Part shown: positions 32,161 to 40,872 of the stretch, piece after piece | Numbering within the stretch: position 1 is the stretch's first letter | Layout: the number at the start of each line of letters is the position of its first letter | Assembly: GCF_900240285.1 (NCBI RefSeq) | Contig: NZ_OESS01000002.1 | Span: 620,001 to 684,000, forward strand | DNA from: Halobacillus sp. Marseille-P3879 | GTDB taxonomy: Bacteria; Bacillota; Bacilli; Bacillales; Halobacillaceae | DNA: 64,000 nucleotides | Direction: 5' to 3' | Program-made: the position numbers and the translations under genes | The notes under the pieces: generated by a model | Databases searched by the model: none | What the model was told of the DNA's origin: nothing | The model's input: only the letters and a program-made list of their open reading frames with translations

Positions 32161-33273
32161 TTGAAAAGTCGTCGTTTTCTATTGATTTTAGCATTATTAT
32201 TATCTTTCGGGTTGGTGTTAGCTGCTTGTGGCTCGTCAGATGAGGCTGATGACTCAGGTGGTGATGATGGAGAATCTGAGGAAGGTGGAGAGCAATCCGG
32301 TGAAGATTTCTCTGTAGCTATGGTGACTGACGTCGGCGGGGTAGATGATAAGTCTTTTAACCAGTCTTCCTGGGAAGGTTTGCAAGCTTTCGGTGATGAG
32401 AATGGTCTGGAAGAGGGAGAAGGCTATGATTACGCACAGTCTGACAGTGAAGGCGACTACACTACCAACTTAAGCCGATTGGTGCGTCAAGATTTTAATT
32501 TAATTTACGGTATTGGATACTTATTGCAGCCTGCACTAGAGGAAGTTGCAGAGCAAAACCCTGAAACCAACTTTGGTCTAGTTGATTCTGTAGCTGAAGG
32601 GGACAATATTGTCAGCATTACGTTTAAAGAACACGAAGGATCGTTCCTTGCGGGTGTTGCCGCAGCACTTAAAACAGAAACAGATAAAATTGGATTTATC
32701 GGCGGAGAAGACGGCGATTTGATTAGAAAATTTGAATCAGGTTATGTGGCAGGTGCGAAATCTGTAAATCCTGATATTGAAATTGATATTAAATATGCTG
32801 AAAGCTTTGCTGCAGCAGATAAAGGTAAATTAATTGCTTCTAATATGTATAATAATGATATTGATGTTATTTATCACGCTTCTGGAGCTACAGGGAACGG
32901 AGTTTTTGCAGAAGCCAAAGACAGAAAGCAGAACAATTCTGATGAGAACATCTGGGTAATTGGTGTTGACCGTGACCAGCATGAAGAAGGTCAAATTGAT
33001 GGTAATAACATTACGTTAACTTCTATGGTTAAACGGGTGGATGTTGCAGTTAACGAAGTAGCTACTCTTACTATGGAAGGCGAGTTTCCGGGTGGAGAGG
33101 TTATGGAGTACGGTCTGGATGATGATGCCATCAGTATTGCAAAAACAAACGAAGATGCTATGACAGAAGACATTGTGTCAAAAGTCGATGAATGGAAAGA
33201 GAAAATTGCCAATGGAGAGGTTGAAGTCCCTAGCACGGATGAAGAATTAGAAGAATTCGAAAGCTCGCTATAA
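32161..33273 (+). CDS. nupN: BMP-family nucleoside-binding lipoprotein
   Basis: Extracytoplasmic substrate-binding lipoprotein of the basic membrane protein family (370 aa). The signal peptide ends at the lipobox LAAC (C23), followed by an acidic glycine/serine linker. VTDVGGVDDKSFNQSSWEG starts the periplasmic-binding fold. It starts with TTG preceded by AGGGGGG. With nupO-P-Q downstream it matches the B. subtilis guanosine/nucleoside importer NupNOPQ; the exact substrate is inferred. Hairpins downstream separate it from the ATPase gene. Confidence 0.92.
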   Translation: MKSRRFLLILALLLSFGLVLAACGSSDEADDSGGDDGESEEGGEQSGEDFSVAMVTDVGGVDDKSFNQSSWEGLQAFGDENGLEEGEGYDYAQSDSEGDYTTNLSRLVRQDFNLIYGIGYLLQPALEEVAEQNPETNFGLVDSVAEGDNIVSITFKEHEGSFLAGVAAALKTETDKIGFIGGEDGDLIRKFESGYVAGAKSVNPDIEIDIKYAESFAAADKGKLIASNMYNNDIDVIYHASGATGNGVFAEAKDRKQNNSDENIWVIGVDRDQHEEGQIDGNNITLTSMVKRVDVAVNEVATLTMEGEFPGGEVMEYGLDDDAISIAKTNEDAMTEDIVSKVDEWKEKIANGEVEVPSTDEELEEFESSL

Positions 33274-33284
33274 ACTAGACATAT

Positions 33285-33312
33285 AGGGCTGAGTTTTCAG
33301 CCCTGTATTTCT
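33285..33312 (+). terminator. Hairpin 1 after nupN
   Basis: AGGGCTGA pairs perfectly with TCAGCCCT around GTTT, followed by GTATTTCT. The U-tract is weak, so partial termination or mRNA end protection is likely. Confidence 0.7.
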
Positions 33313-33316
33313 ACTA

Positions 33317-33369
33317 AAATCATCAAATGAAGAGAACTTTTCCGGACCTCTTCCTTTGATGATTTTTTA
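33317..33369 (+). terminator. Hairpin 2 after nupN, terminator or attenuator
   Basis: AAATCATCAAA pairs with TTTGATGATTT (33355-33365), with inner GAAGAG/CTCTTC pairing, and ends in a T-run. Two stacked hairpins between binding-protein and ATPase genes fit higher expression of the lipoprotein. Confidence 0.75.
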
Positions 33370-33418
33370 GGGCATTATGAGGTGACGAAAGTCGCATATA
33401 AAGGGGTGTGTGGGAAAT

Positions 33419-34945
33419 ATGGATTATGTAATAGAAATGTTGAATATCCGTAAAGAATTCCCCGGTATTGTTGCTAATAACAACGTTAATTTACAAGTAA
33501 AAGAAGGAGAAATCCATGCTTTACTAGGGGAAAACGGAGCGGGTAAATCGACTTTGATGAATGTTCTTTTTGGTCTCTACCAGCCGGAAAAAGGGGAGAT
33601 TAAAGTACGTGGAGAGAAAGTGAGCGTTTCTGATCCAAATGTCGCCAACCAATTAGGGATTGGGATGGTGCATCAGCATTTTATGCTGGTGGATACGTTT
33701 ACGGTTACAGAAAACATTGTACTTGGCAGTGAGCCAAGAAAAGGCGTCACCGTTGATATAAAAAAAGCTGAAAAAGAAGTTTCGGAGCTTTCGAAAAGAT
33801 ATGGGCTTAACGTAGATCCTAAGGCAAAAGTCCGTGACATTTCTGTAGGAATGCAGCAGCGCGTGGAAATCTTAAAAACTTTATATAGAGGGGCAGATAT
33901 TTTAATTTTTGATGAGCCTACTGCTGTGCTCACGCCTCAGGAAATTAAAGAACTAATTAACATTATGAAAAGCCTGGTCAGCGAAGGGAAATCTATTATT
34001 CTTATTACCCATAAGTTAAAGGAAATTATGCAAGTATGTGATCGATGTACAGTAATTCGAAAAGGAGAAGGCATTGGGACAGTTGATGTGAGCGGAACCA
34101 ATCCTGACGAATTAGCTTCTTTAATGGTAGGGAGAGAAGTAAATTTTAAAACTGAAAAAAACCCTGCTGAACCAAAGGAAACTTATTTATCCATTCATGA
34201 TTTATATGTTAAAGACTCTAGAAACGTAGAAATGGTAAAAGGGTTGAACCTTAATGTACGGGCAGGTGAGATTGTCGGCATCGCAGGAATAGATGGTAAT
34301 GGTCAGTCAGAGCTTATTGAAGCAATCGCAGGTTTAAGAAAGTCACAAGCAGGTACCATTACGCTGCATGACAATGTAATTACCAATCTTTCAACAAGAA
34401 AGGTAACTCGGGCAGGTGTCTCTCACATTCCGCAGGACCGACATAAATACGGCTTAGTTCTTGATTTTCCCATCGGTGATAATATGGTCCTTCAAACATA
34501 TTACCAGCAGCCTTTTTCTAAAAAAGGAGTTATGAACTTTAAAAATATTTACGAAAAAGCAAAAGCTCTAATTAAAGAGTTTGATGTGCGTACCCCAAAT
34601 GAGTTAACGAAAGCGCGGGCGCTTTCAGGAGGAAACCAGCAAAAAGCAATAATAGGACGTGAAATTGATCGGTCTCCGGATTTAATTATAGCGGCTCAAC
34701 CAACAAGGGGGCTTGATGTAGGGGCAATCGAATTTATACATCGTAAGCTTATCGGTGAGAGAGACAAAGGCAGAGCAGTACTTCTTTTATCGTTTGAGCT
34801 TGATGAAATCATGAACTTGAGTGATCGTATTGCTGTAATGTTTGATGGACAGATTATTGCTGAAGTTAAACCTGAGGAAACTAATGAGCAGGAGTTAGGT
34901 TTATTAATGGCAGGTAACAAAGTGAAGAAAGAGGGTGCTGAGTAA
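33419..34945 (+). CDS. nupO: Nucleoside ABC transporter ATP-binding protein
   Basis: Two fused ABC domains (508 aa). The first has Walker A GENGAGKST, signature DISVGMQQR and Walker B ILIFDEPTA. The second has a Walker A-like GIDGNGQSE and signature ALSGGNQQK but AAQPTRG in place of the usual Walker B DEPTRG, as in BMP-type systems. It energises the nucleoside importer with NupP and NupQ. ATG 33419 has AAAGGGGTG upstream; GTG 33410 is too close to it. The stop overlaps the nupP start (TAATG). Confidence 0.94.
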   Translation: MDYVIEMLNIRKEFPGIVANNNVNLQVKEGEIHALLGENGAGKSTLMNVLFGLYQPEKGEIKVRGEKVSVSDPNVANQLGIGMVHQHFMLVDTFTVTENIVLGSEPRKGVTVDIKKAEKEVSELSKRYGLNVDPKAKVRDISVGMQQRVEILKTLYRGADILIFDEPTAVLTPQEIKELINIMKSLVSEGKSIILITHKLKEIMQVCDRCTVIRKGEGIGTVDVSGTNPDELASLMVGREVNFKTEKNPAEPKETYLSIHDLYVKDSRNVEMVKGLNLNVRAGEIVGIAGIDGNGQSELIEAIAGLRKSQAGTITLHDNVITNLSTRKVTRAGVSHIPQDRHKYGLVLDFPIGDNMVLQTYYQQPFSKKGVMNFKNIYEKAKALIKEFDVRTPNELTKARALSGGNQQKAIIGREIDRSPDLIIAAQPTRGLDVGAIEFIHRKLIGERDKGRAVLLLSFELDEIMNLSDRIAVMFDGQIIAEVKPEETNEQELGLLMAGNKVKKEGAE

Positions 34946-35991
34946 TGTTTAATAACCGGACGATTAACGTTTTAATTCCTCTAATCTCAGTTATTCTCGG
35001 CCTTCTGGCTGGTGCGGTAATTATGCTGTTATTTGGTTACAATCCGATTCTGGGATATGGAGCTTTATGGAACGGAGCTTTTGGAGATAGTTATTTCTTC
35101 GGGGAAACAATTCGGATGGTGACGCCATATATCTTATCAGGTTTAGCGGTAGCTTTTGCCCTCCGTACAGGATTATTAAATATTGGTGTAGAAGGACAAG
35201 TGTTTGTAGGCTGGATGGCGTCCGTATGGATAGGAGTGGCTTTTGAGCTTCCTATGATCGTTCACTTACCGCTGGCTGTCTCAGCAGCAGCAGCAGCGGG
35301 GGCTTTCTGGGGCTTTATTCCGGGAATATTAAAGGCGAAGCTCGGTGTACATGAAGTTATCGTAACGATTATGATGAACTATATTGCCTTATATTCAACC
35401 AATGCTATTGTGCGTCATGTGATTACTGATGGGGAAGACCAGACTGAGAGAGTGGCGCCTTCCGCTTCACTTGCTTCAGATTGGATTGCTGAATTGACCT
35501 TTTACTCCAGAATGCATTATGGAATTTTAATCGCAGTATTTATGGCTTTGATTATGTGGTTTATTCTTAATAAAACGACTAGAGGGTTTGAACTGCGGTC
35601 TGTCGGATACAATCCTCATGCTTCTAATTATGCCGGAATGAGTGTTGGCAAAAACATCGTGCTTGCCATGATGATATCCGGAGCATTTGCTGGACTTGCT
35701 GGAGCAATGGAAGGATTAGGTACATATGGATACCTGGCGGCTAAATCCGGTTTTACAAATATCGGATTTGAAGGAATTGCCGTTGCTTTACTGGGGGCTA
35801 ATACTGCAATTGGTGTGGTGCTCGCCGCTTTCTTATTTGGAACGTTGAAGATTGGGGCTTTAAACATGCCTACAGTAGCAGATGTTCCGACTGAGCTTGT
35901 CGAAATCGTTATTGCGCTTATTATTTTCTTTGTAGCTTCAAGTTATATGATACGCTGGTTTATTCTTCGTTTTAAGAAGGAGGGGAAATAA
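34945..35991 (+). CDS. nupP: Nucleoside ABC transporter permease NupP
   Basis: Integral membrane permease (348 aa, about eight to ten hydrophobic segments) of the BMP-type ABC family. GLAVAFALRTGLLNIGVEGQ and the cytoplasmic loop KLGVHEVIVTIMMNYIALY are typical. Its ATG overlaps the nupO stop, so translation is coupled. It pairs with NupQ to form the membrane channel. Confidence 0.93.
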   Translation: MFNNRTINVLIPLISVILGLLAGAVIMLLFGYNPILGYGALWNGAFGDSYFFGETIRMVTPYILSGLAVAFALRTGLLNIGVEGQVFVGWMASVWIGVAFELPMIVHLPLAVSAAAAAGAFWGFIPGILKAKLGVHEVIVTIMMNYIALYSTNAIVRHVITDGEDQTERVAPSASLASDWIAELTFYSRMHYGILIAVFMALIMWFILNKTTRGFELRSVGYNPHASNYAGMSVGKNIVLAMMISGAFAGLAGAMEGLGTYGYLAAKSGFTNIGFEGIAVALLGANTAIGVVLAAFLFGTLKIGALNMPTVADVPTELVEIVIALIIFFVASSYMIRWFILRFKKEGK

Positions 35992-36951
35992 ATGATCGTT
36001 TTTGATGTTTTACAGTCCATCATCCCGCAGGCTTTATTTTTTGCGGCCCCTCTCATTTTCACTGCTCTAGGCGGCATATTTAGTGAGCGTTCAGGTATTA
36101 TTAATATTGGGCTTGAAGGGCTTATGGTAATGGGAGCATTTGTAGGAATTGTAGTGAACCTTACTTTTGCAGATGTATTTGGGTCAGCTACTCCCTGGGT
36201 ATCTATTTTTGCTGCGATGGTGATTTCAGCTGTTTTTGCATTAACCCATGCGGTCGCTTCTATTACTTTTAGAGCGGACCAGGTAGTCAGTGGGGTGGCT
36301 GTTAACTTTTTAGCTTTAGGAATTGGTGTCTTTCTTACGAAGCAGTGGTACGATAAAGGGCAGACAGATATGGTCAGCAGGCCTTTTTATACAAAGGATA
36401 TTTGGTTATTGAGTGATATACCTATTTTAGGTGAATTATTATTCTCAAGCATGTATATAACTTCTTATATTGCTATCATATTAGCTGTCGGGGTGTGGTT
36501 CGTATTGTTTAAAACACCTTTTGGTCTGCGGCTGCGTTCTGTTGGGGAACACCCGATGGCGGCTGATACAAATGGAATTAACGTATATGGAATGCGGTAT
36601 GCTGCTGTTATGCTTTCGGGTGCTTTAGGGGGCCTTGGCGGCGCTGTTTTTGCACTTACAATAGCCATGAACTTTTCTCAGTCAACTATTGTAGGGCAGG
36701 GTTTTATGGCCCTGGCTGCTGTTATTTTTGGAAAGTGGCACCCTTTGGGTGCTTTAGGGGCAGCCATCTTCTTCGGCTTTGCCCAAAGCTTAAGTGTAGT
36801 GGGATCGGGAATCCCGTTATTAGCAGAGGTCCCTCAAGTGTTTTTATTAATTGCTCCGTACGTGCTGACGATTTTAGCTTTAGCTGGATTTATCGGACGT
36901 GCTGAAGCACCAAAGGCGCTGGGAGAAGCCTACGTAAAAGGAAACCGATAG
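35992..36951 (+). CDS. nupQ: Nucleoside ABC transporter permease NupQ
   Basis: Second membrane permease (319 aa), with GGIFSERSGIINIGLEGLMVMGAF and RADQVVSGVAVNFLALGIG typical of this subfamily. It starts directly after the nupP stop, with AAGGAGGGG inside nupP. It ends the transporter operon and is followed by a terminator. Confidence 0.93.
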   Translation: MIVFDVLQSIIPQALFFAAPLIFTALGGIFSERSGIINIGLEGLMVMGAFVGIVVNLTFADVFGSATPWVSIFAAMVISAVFALTHAVASITFRADQVVSGVAVNFLALGIGVFLTKQWYDKGQTDMVSRPFYTKDIWLLSDIPILGELLFSSMYITSYIAIILAVGVWFVLFKTPFGLRLRSVGEHPMAADTNGINVYGMRYAAVMLSGALGGLGGAVFALTIAMNFSQSTIVGQGFMALAAVIFGKWHPLGALGAAIFFGFAQSLSVVGSGIPLLAEVPQVFLLIAPYVLTILALAGFIGRAEAPKALGEAYVKGNR

Positions 36952-36959
36952 GTAAAACC

Positions 36960-36994
36960 AGTCCGGTACAAAAGTGCCGGGCTTTATTTTTTTA
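36960..36994 (+). terminator. Terminator after nupQ
   Basis: AGTCCGGTAC pairs with GTGCCGGGCT (G-U pairs included) around AAAA, then TTATTTTTTT. Confidence 0.9.
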
Positions 36995-37092
36995 CTTTTG
37001 TATTCATATACCTTAGCATATTAATTAGTTTAACAGGGATGAATAAGCGGAGAACTGCTTATAATAATAGTCAATAATGGAGGAGGATTATG

Positions 37093-38379
37093 ATGAAAAT
37101 ATCAAAAGAATCAGTTTATGAAAAACAAGGGTACAGACTACATATACTGCCTAGCAAAAAATATAAAACCGTCTCAATCGTTGCAAAGTTAAAAGCCCCT
37201 TTAAAAAGAGAAGGAATTACAGAGAGAGCCCTGCTTCCTAACGTGCTTCAAAAAGCGACAAACAATCATCCCAATGTCAGAGCTCTCCAGTCCGCTCTTG
37301 AGAATCTTTACGGTACCGGCTTTTCCAGTGACGGCACTAAAAAAGGTGAAAATCATGTTTTATCCTTTCGTATGGAAGTTGTGAACGAAGCATACTTAAC
37401 CAACCAGGAGCCTATTTTGGAAAAAGCGATGCAGATATTCAGTGATGTTTTATTTAATCCTAAAGTCGAACAAGGAGGATTTGATGAAGCGATTGTGAAC
37501 CGGGAAAAACAGACCCTCGAACAAAAAATAAAATCGATTAAAGACGACAAAATGAGCTATGCGAATATGCGTTTGATCGATCATATGTGTGAAGATGAAC
37601 CTTATGCTCTGCATGTTCATGGATATTTGGAAGATTTCCCGGCAATTAATGCGGAAAGTTTATATGAATATTATCAAGGTATGATAGACCGGGATTTACT
37701 AGACGTTTATATCATAGGTGACATTGAGGAAAAGGAAATGGAAAAATTGGCTGACCAATTTTTCTCTCGATCGAGAAGTGAGAACAAAGATAACCATCAA
37801 GACTCGGTAGCAAGTGGGAAACGCAAAGTTAATGAAGTTATTGAAAAAGAAGATGTGAATCAAGGTAAACTTCATATTGGATATAGAACGAATATTAAGT
37901 TTGGAGACGACGATTATTTCGCCCTCCAGGTTTTTAATGGCATCTTCGGAGGCTTTCCAAGTTCTAAATTGTTTATGAATGTACGGGAAAAGCATAGTCT
38001 GGCTTATTATGCCGCTTCAAGATTTGAGAGTCACAAAGGACTGCTTCTGGTATTCAGCGGAGTGGATCCTAAAGATTTTGACCAGGCGAAAAGTATTATA
38101 TTAGAGCAGATGGAAGCTATGAAATCCGGGGATTTTTCTGATGCACAAGTTAGTGAATCAATGGAACAGGTCATTAACCAGCTTCAGGAAACAATGGATC
38201 ATGCGAATGGCCTGATTGAAGTTTTATATCACCAAATGCTGTCAGGAGTATCGATACCTGCTAAAGAAATCATTGAAAATGTGAGAAAAGTAAAGAAAGA
38301 AGACGTTATCAAAGTAGCTGAAAAAATTGAGTTAGACACAGTCTACTTTTTAACCAGCCAAAAGGGAGGGGAAGAGTAA
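37093..38379 (+). CDS. ymfF: M16-family peptidase-like protein YmfF (no zinc motif)
   Basis: 428-aa protein with the M16 two-domain pattern but no HXXEH zinc motif in the expected N-terminal position, so it is probably a non-catalytic partner. The C-terminal half (FGGFPSSKLFMNVREKHSLAYYAAS) matches the conserved M16 C-domain. It is followed at once by ymfH, which keeps the zinc motif, suggesting a heteromeric protease. The start at 37093 suits GGAGGAGG better than ATG 37090. Confidence 0.9.
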   Translation: MKISKESVYEKQGYRLHILPSKKYKTVSIVAKLKAPLKREGITERALLPNVLQKATNNHPNVRALQSALENLYGTGFSSDGTKKGENHVLSFRMEVVNEAYLTNQEPILEKAMQIFSDVLFNPKVEQGGFDEAIVNREKQTLEQKIKSIKDDKMSYANMRLIDHMCEDEPYALHVHGYLEDFPAINAESLYEYYQGMIDRDLLDVYIIGDIEEKEMEKLADQFFSRSRSENKDNHQDSVASGKRKVNEVIEKEDVNQGKLHIGYRTNIKFGDDDYFALQVFNGIFGGFPSSKLFMNVREKHSLAYYAASRFESHKGLLLVFSGVDPKDFDQAKSIILEQMEAMKSGDFSDAQVSESMEQVINQLQETMDHANGLIEVLYHQMLSGVSIPAKEIIENVRKVKKEDVIKVAEKIELDTVYFLTSQKGGEE

Positions 38380-39668
38380 TGGAGGAACTCGTTTACAAGC
38401 AATTAAATGAATCAGTATTTCAGGAAACTATGGATAATGGATTAAAAGTATTCCTGCTTTCGAAGCCCGAAATGGCAAAGACTTATGGAATCTTTACTAC
38501 GAATTATGGCTCGATTGACCAAACCTTTACACCGATTGGTAAAGAGGAAAAAGTTTCTGTGCCAGAAGGGATTGCTCATTTTCTTGAACATAAACTTTTT
38601 GAAAAGGAAGATCGTGATGTATTCCAGGATTTCACTAAATTAGGTGCTTCAGCAAATGCTTTCACCTCTTTTACGAAAACGGCCTATTTATTTTCTGCGA
38701 CCAGTCAAATTGAGAAAAACGTAGATACACTGTTAGATTTTGTCCAGGAGCCTTATTTCTCTAAAGAATCTGTAGATAAAGAAAAAGGGATTATTGCTCA
38801 AGAGATCAGAATGTATGATGATCAGCCGGACTGGAGAGCTTTTTTTGGTACGATTCAAAGCATGTATGATAAGCACCCTGTGAAGGTGGACATTGCCGGA
38901 ACGGTAGATTCAATTCAAGAAATTACCAAAGATGATCTTTATACCTGTTATGAAACGTTTTACCATCCTTCAAACATGGTACTGTTTGTGGCGGGTAACA
39001 TTAACCCTGAAGAAATGATGGACCAGATTCGAACAAATCAATCAAATAAAGAATTTAAGGAAATTCCTGAGATTGATCGTTTTTACCCGGAAGAATCTTC
39101 TTCTGTAGCAAAAGCTGAAGATTCGATCAAAATGCCGGTAACGACAGCTAAAGCTATGATTGGAGTTAAAGAAGATGTTTCTTCTCTCAATGGGGAAGAA
39201 CTGCTGCGTGCCGAATTACTGTCAGGAATGATCCTTGACTTTTACTTCTCCCGCAGTGGTGAATTTTATGAAGAATTATATAAAGACGATTTAATTGATG
39301 ACAGTTTTCAGTTCGAGACAGAGCTTGACCGCCAGTTCGGCTTTACTATTTTAGGAGGCGACACGAGAAAGCCGGATGAATTAGCTGACCGGGTGAAGAA
39401 AATGCTTCATCTATTACGGGAAAGAAAAATTTCTGAAGAAGACTTTACGCGCATGAAACGAAAAAAGATCGGTCAGTTTATGCGTGCGTTAAATTCTTTG
39501 GAGTTTATCGCCAATCAATTCACCCATTATCATACCTTAGGCGTTGATTTATTCGATGTATTGCCGGTCATCGAGTCTTTAACTACTGCAGATGCTGACA
39601 AATATGTTGAACACTGGATTAAAGAAGAACGAATATCCGTCTTTAAGGTGCTTCCTCAAGATTCATGA
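38379..39668 (+). CDS. ymfH: Zinc-dependent M16 peptidase YmfH
   Basis: 429-aa M16 peptidase. The inverted zinc motif HFLEH is at residues 67-71, with the downstream glutamate expected in the VDKEKGIIAQEIRMYDD segment. The start overlaps the ymfF stop by one base. Paired M16 subunits, one active and one inactive, are a known arrangement in bacteria. Substrate is unknown. Confidence 0.92.
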   Translation: MEELVYKQLNESVFQETMDNGLKVFLLSKPEMAKTYGIFTTNYGSIDQTFTPIGKEEKVSVPEGIAHFLEHKLFEKEDRDVFQDFTKLGASANAFTSFTKTAYLFSATSQIEKNVDTLLDFVQEPYFSKESVDKEKGIIAQEIRMYDDQPDWRAFFGTIQSMYDKHPVKVDIAGTVDSIQEITKDDLYTCYETFYHPSNMVLFVAGNINPEEMMDQIRTNQSNKEFKEIPEIDRFYPEESSSVAKAEDSIKMPVTTAKAMIGVKEDVSSLNGEELLRAELLSGMILDFYFSRSGEFYEELYKDDLIDDSFQFETELDRQFGFTILGGDTRKPDELADRVKKMLHLLRERKISEEDFTRMKRKKIGQFMRALNSLEFIANQFTHYHTLGVDLFDVLPVIESLTTADADKYVEHWIKEERISVFKVLPQDS

Positions 39669-40381
39669 GAAATGCTTTAATAATTGGAGGAAGTGGTGAA
39701 ATCGGTGCTGAAATTGCAAGAGTAATGGCTGCTGAAGGTTTCTCCATCGGTATACATTATAATAAGAACACATCAACCATGAACAACCTTAAATTTGAGA
39801 TTCCTCCTTCCCAATGGAAGGGTGCTTATTACGGTGACCTTTCGAGCGGCGAGGGGATTGAACGGTTCTTAGAGTCGCTGCCGCAAGATTGGGATGCTCT
39901 CGTGTTTGCGCCGGGAAACCATTCTGCGCAACTTATTCAGAATGTAAGCGTTGAGGAAATGGATCACTTCTACTACATTCATGTTAAAGCTTTATGGATG
40001 ATCACTCAAAGGTTAATACCTTCTATGGTAAGGAAGAAACAAGGCAATATAGTGGTCATATCATCCGTCTGGGGGGAAGAAGGGGCGAGTAACGAGGTGA
40101 TTTACAGTTCTGTTAAGGGGGCTCAAATCAGCTACGCAAAAGCACTGGCGAAGGAGCTAGCCCCCAGCAATATCCGTGTAAACGCAGTTACTCCCGGCTT
40201 TATTAAAACTAAGATGAATGACCAGCTTTCAGAGGAAGAGCAGTTTATGCTTTCAAGCGATATTCCTATAGGGAGAGCGGGGACCACGGCAGAGGTGGCT
40301 GATGGAGTTTTGTTTTTAGTAAGTGAGTCTTCTAGTTACATTACGGGTCATACGCTGCGGATAAATGGCGGCTGGTATTAA
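39665..40381 (+). CDS. ymfI: SDR-family oxidoreductase YmfI (FabG-like)
   Basis: 238-aa short-chain dehydrogenase/reductase. It has a glycine-rich GGSGEIGAEIA cofactor motif near residues 8-18 and the catalytic YSSVK (Y147, K151), with ISSVWGEEG carrying the serine. It resembles 3-oxoacyl-ACP reductases, but the substrate cannot be told. Its ATG overlaps the ymfH stop, so it is coupled to the M16 pair. Confidence 0.9.
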   Translation: MRNALIIGGSGEIGAEIARVMAAEGFSIGIHYNKNTSTMNNLKFEIPPSQWKGAYYGDLSSGEGIERFLESLPQDWDALVFAPGNHSAQLIQNVSVEEMDHFYYIHVKALWMITQRLIPSMVRKKQGNIVVISSVWGEEGASNEVIYSSVKGAQISYAKALAKELAPSNIRVNAVTPGFIKTKMNDQLSEEEQFMLSSDIPIGRAGTTAEVADGVLFLVSESSSYITGHTLRINGGWY

Positions 40382-40393
40382 ATAATTAATTGT

Positions 40394-40423
40394 GCATAAA
40401 TTCCTTACTGCTGTTTCATACTA
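40394..40423 (+). promoter_or_regulatory. Candidate sigma-G/F promoter for ymfJ
   Basis: GCATA (40394-40398) and CATACTA (40417-40423) match the forespore sigma patterns with an 18-base spacer. A perfect palindrome follows at the expected start of transcription (40423-40442). Confidence 0.55.
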
Positions 40424-40457
40424 AAGATGAAATATCATCTTTGAGGAGGTACATGAA

Positions 40458-40718
40458 ATGGCTGTACTTGACAACTTTGAATCTTGGAAGGATTTCTTAG
40501 GGGACCGTCTGCATCAAGCAGAAGGACAAGGAATGGACGATCGAACTGTTTCCGAATTAGCTTATGAAATTGGCGGCTACCTAGCCACTGAGGTTGAAGC
40601 GAAAAACGATCAAGAAACGGTTCTTAGGGAATTATGGAATGTGGCCGATGAAAAAGAACAGCACGCAATTGCGAATATGATGGTGAAACTTGTACAAAGT
40701 GAAGGTTCACAGTCATAA
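40458..40718 (+). CDS. ymfJ: DUF3243 protein YmfJ
   Basis: 86-aa acidic helical protein of the DUF3243 family, function unknown. NFESWKDFLGDRLHQAEGQGM is the recognisable start. It has its own promoter-like sequence of forespore type and its own terminator, so it appears to be a monocistronic, possibly late-sporulation gene. The ribosome site is TTTGAGGAGGT. Confidence 0.85.
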   Translation: MAVLDNFESWKDFLGDRLHQAEGQGMDDRTVSELAYEIGGYLATEVEAKNDQETVLRELWNVADEKEQHAIANMMVKLVQSEGSQS

Positions 40719-40730
40719 AAAAGTACTTAA

Positions 40731-40761
40731 ACCGTACAGGGTTTTCCTGTACGGTTTTTTT
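40731..40761 (+). terminator. Terminator after ymfJ
   Basis: ACCGTACAGG pairs perfectly with CCTGTACGGT around GTTTT, followed by a T-run. Confidence 0.95.
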
Positions 40762-40872
40762 ACTAAATCTGTTTCCAGTCTTTCTTATTAGGGTAAAATC
40801 ATTTATGATATAAAAAGGACTGTTGAAATCTATTTTTTTACAAACTTCGACATTTTCCAGAGGAGATGGATT

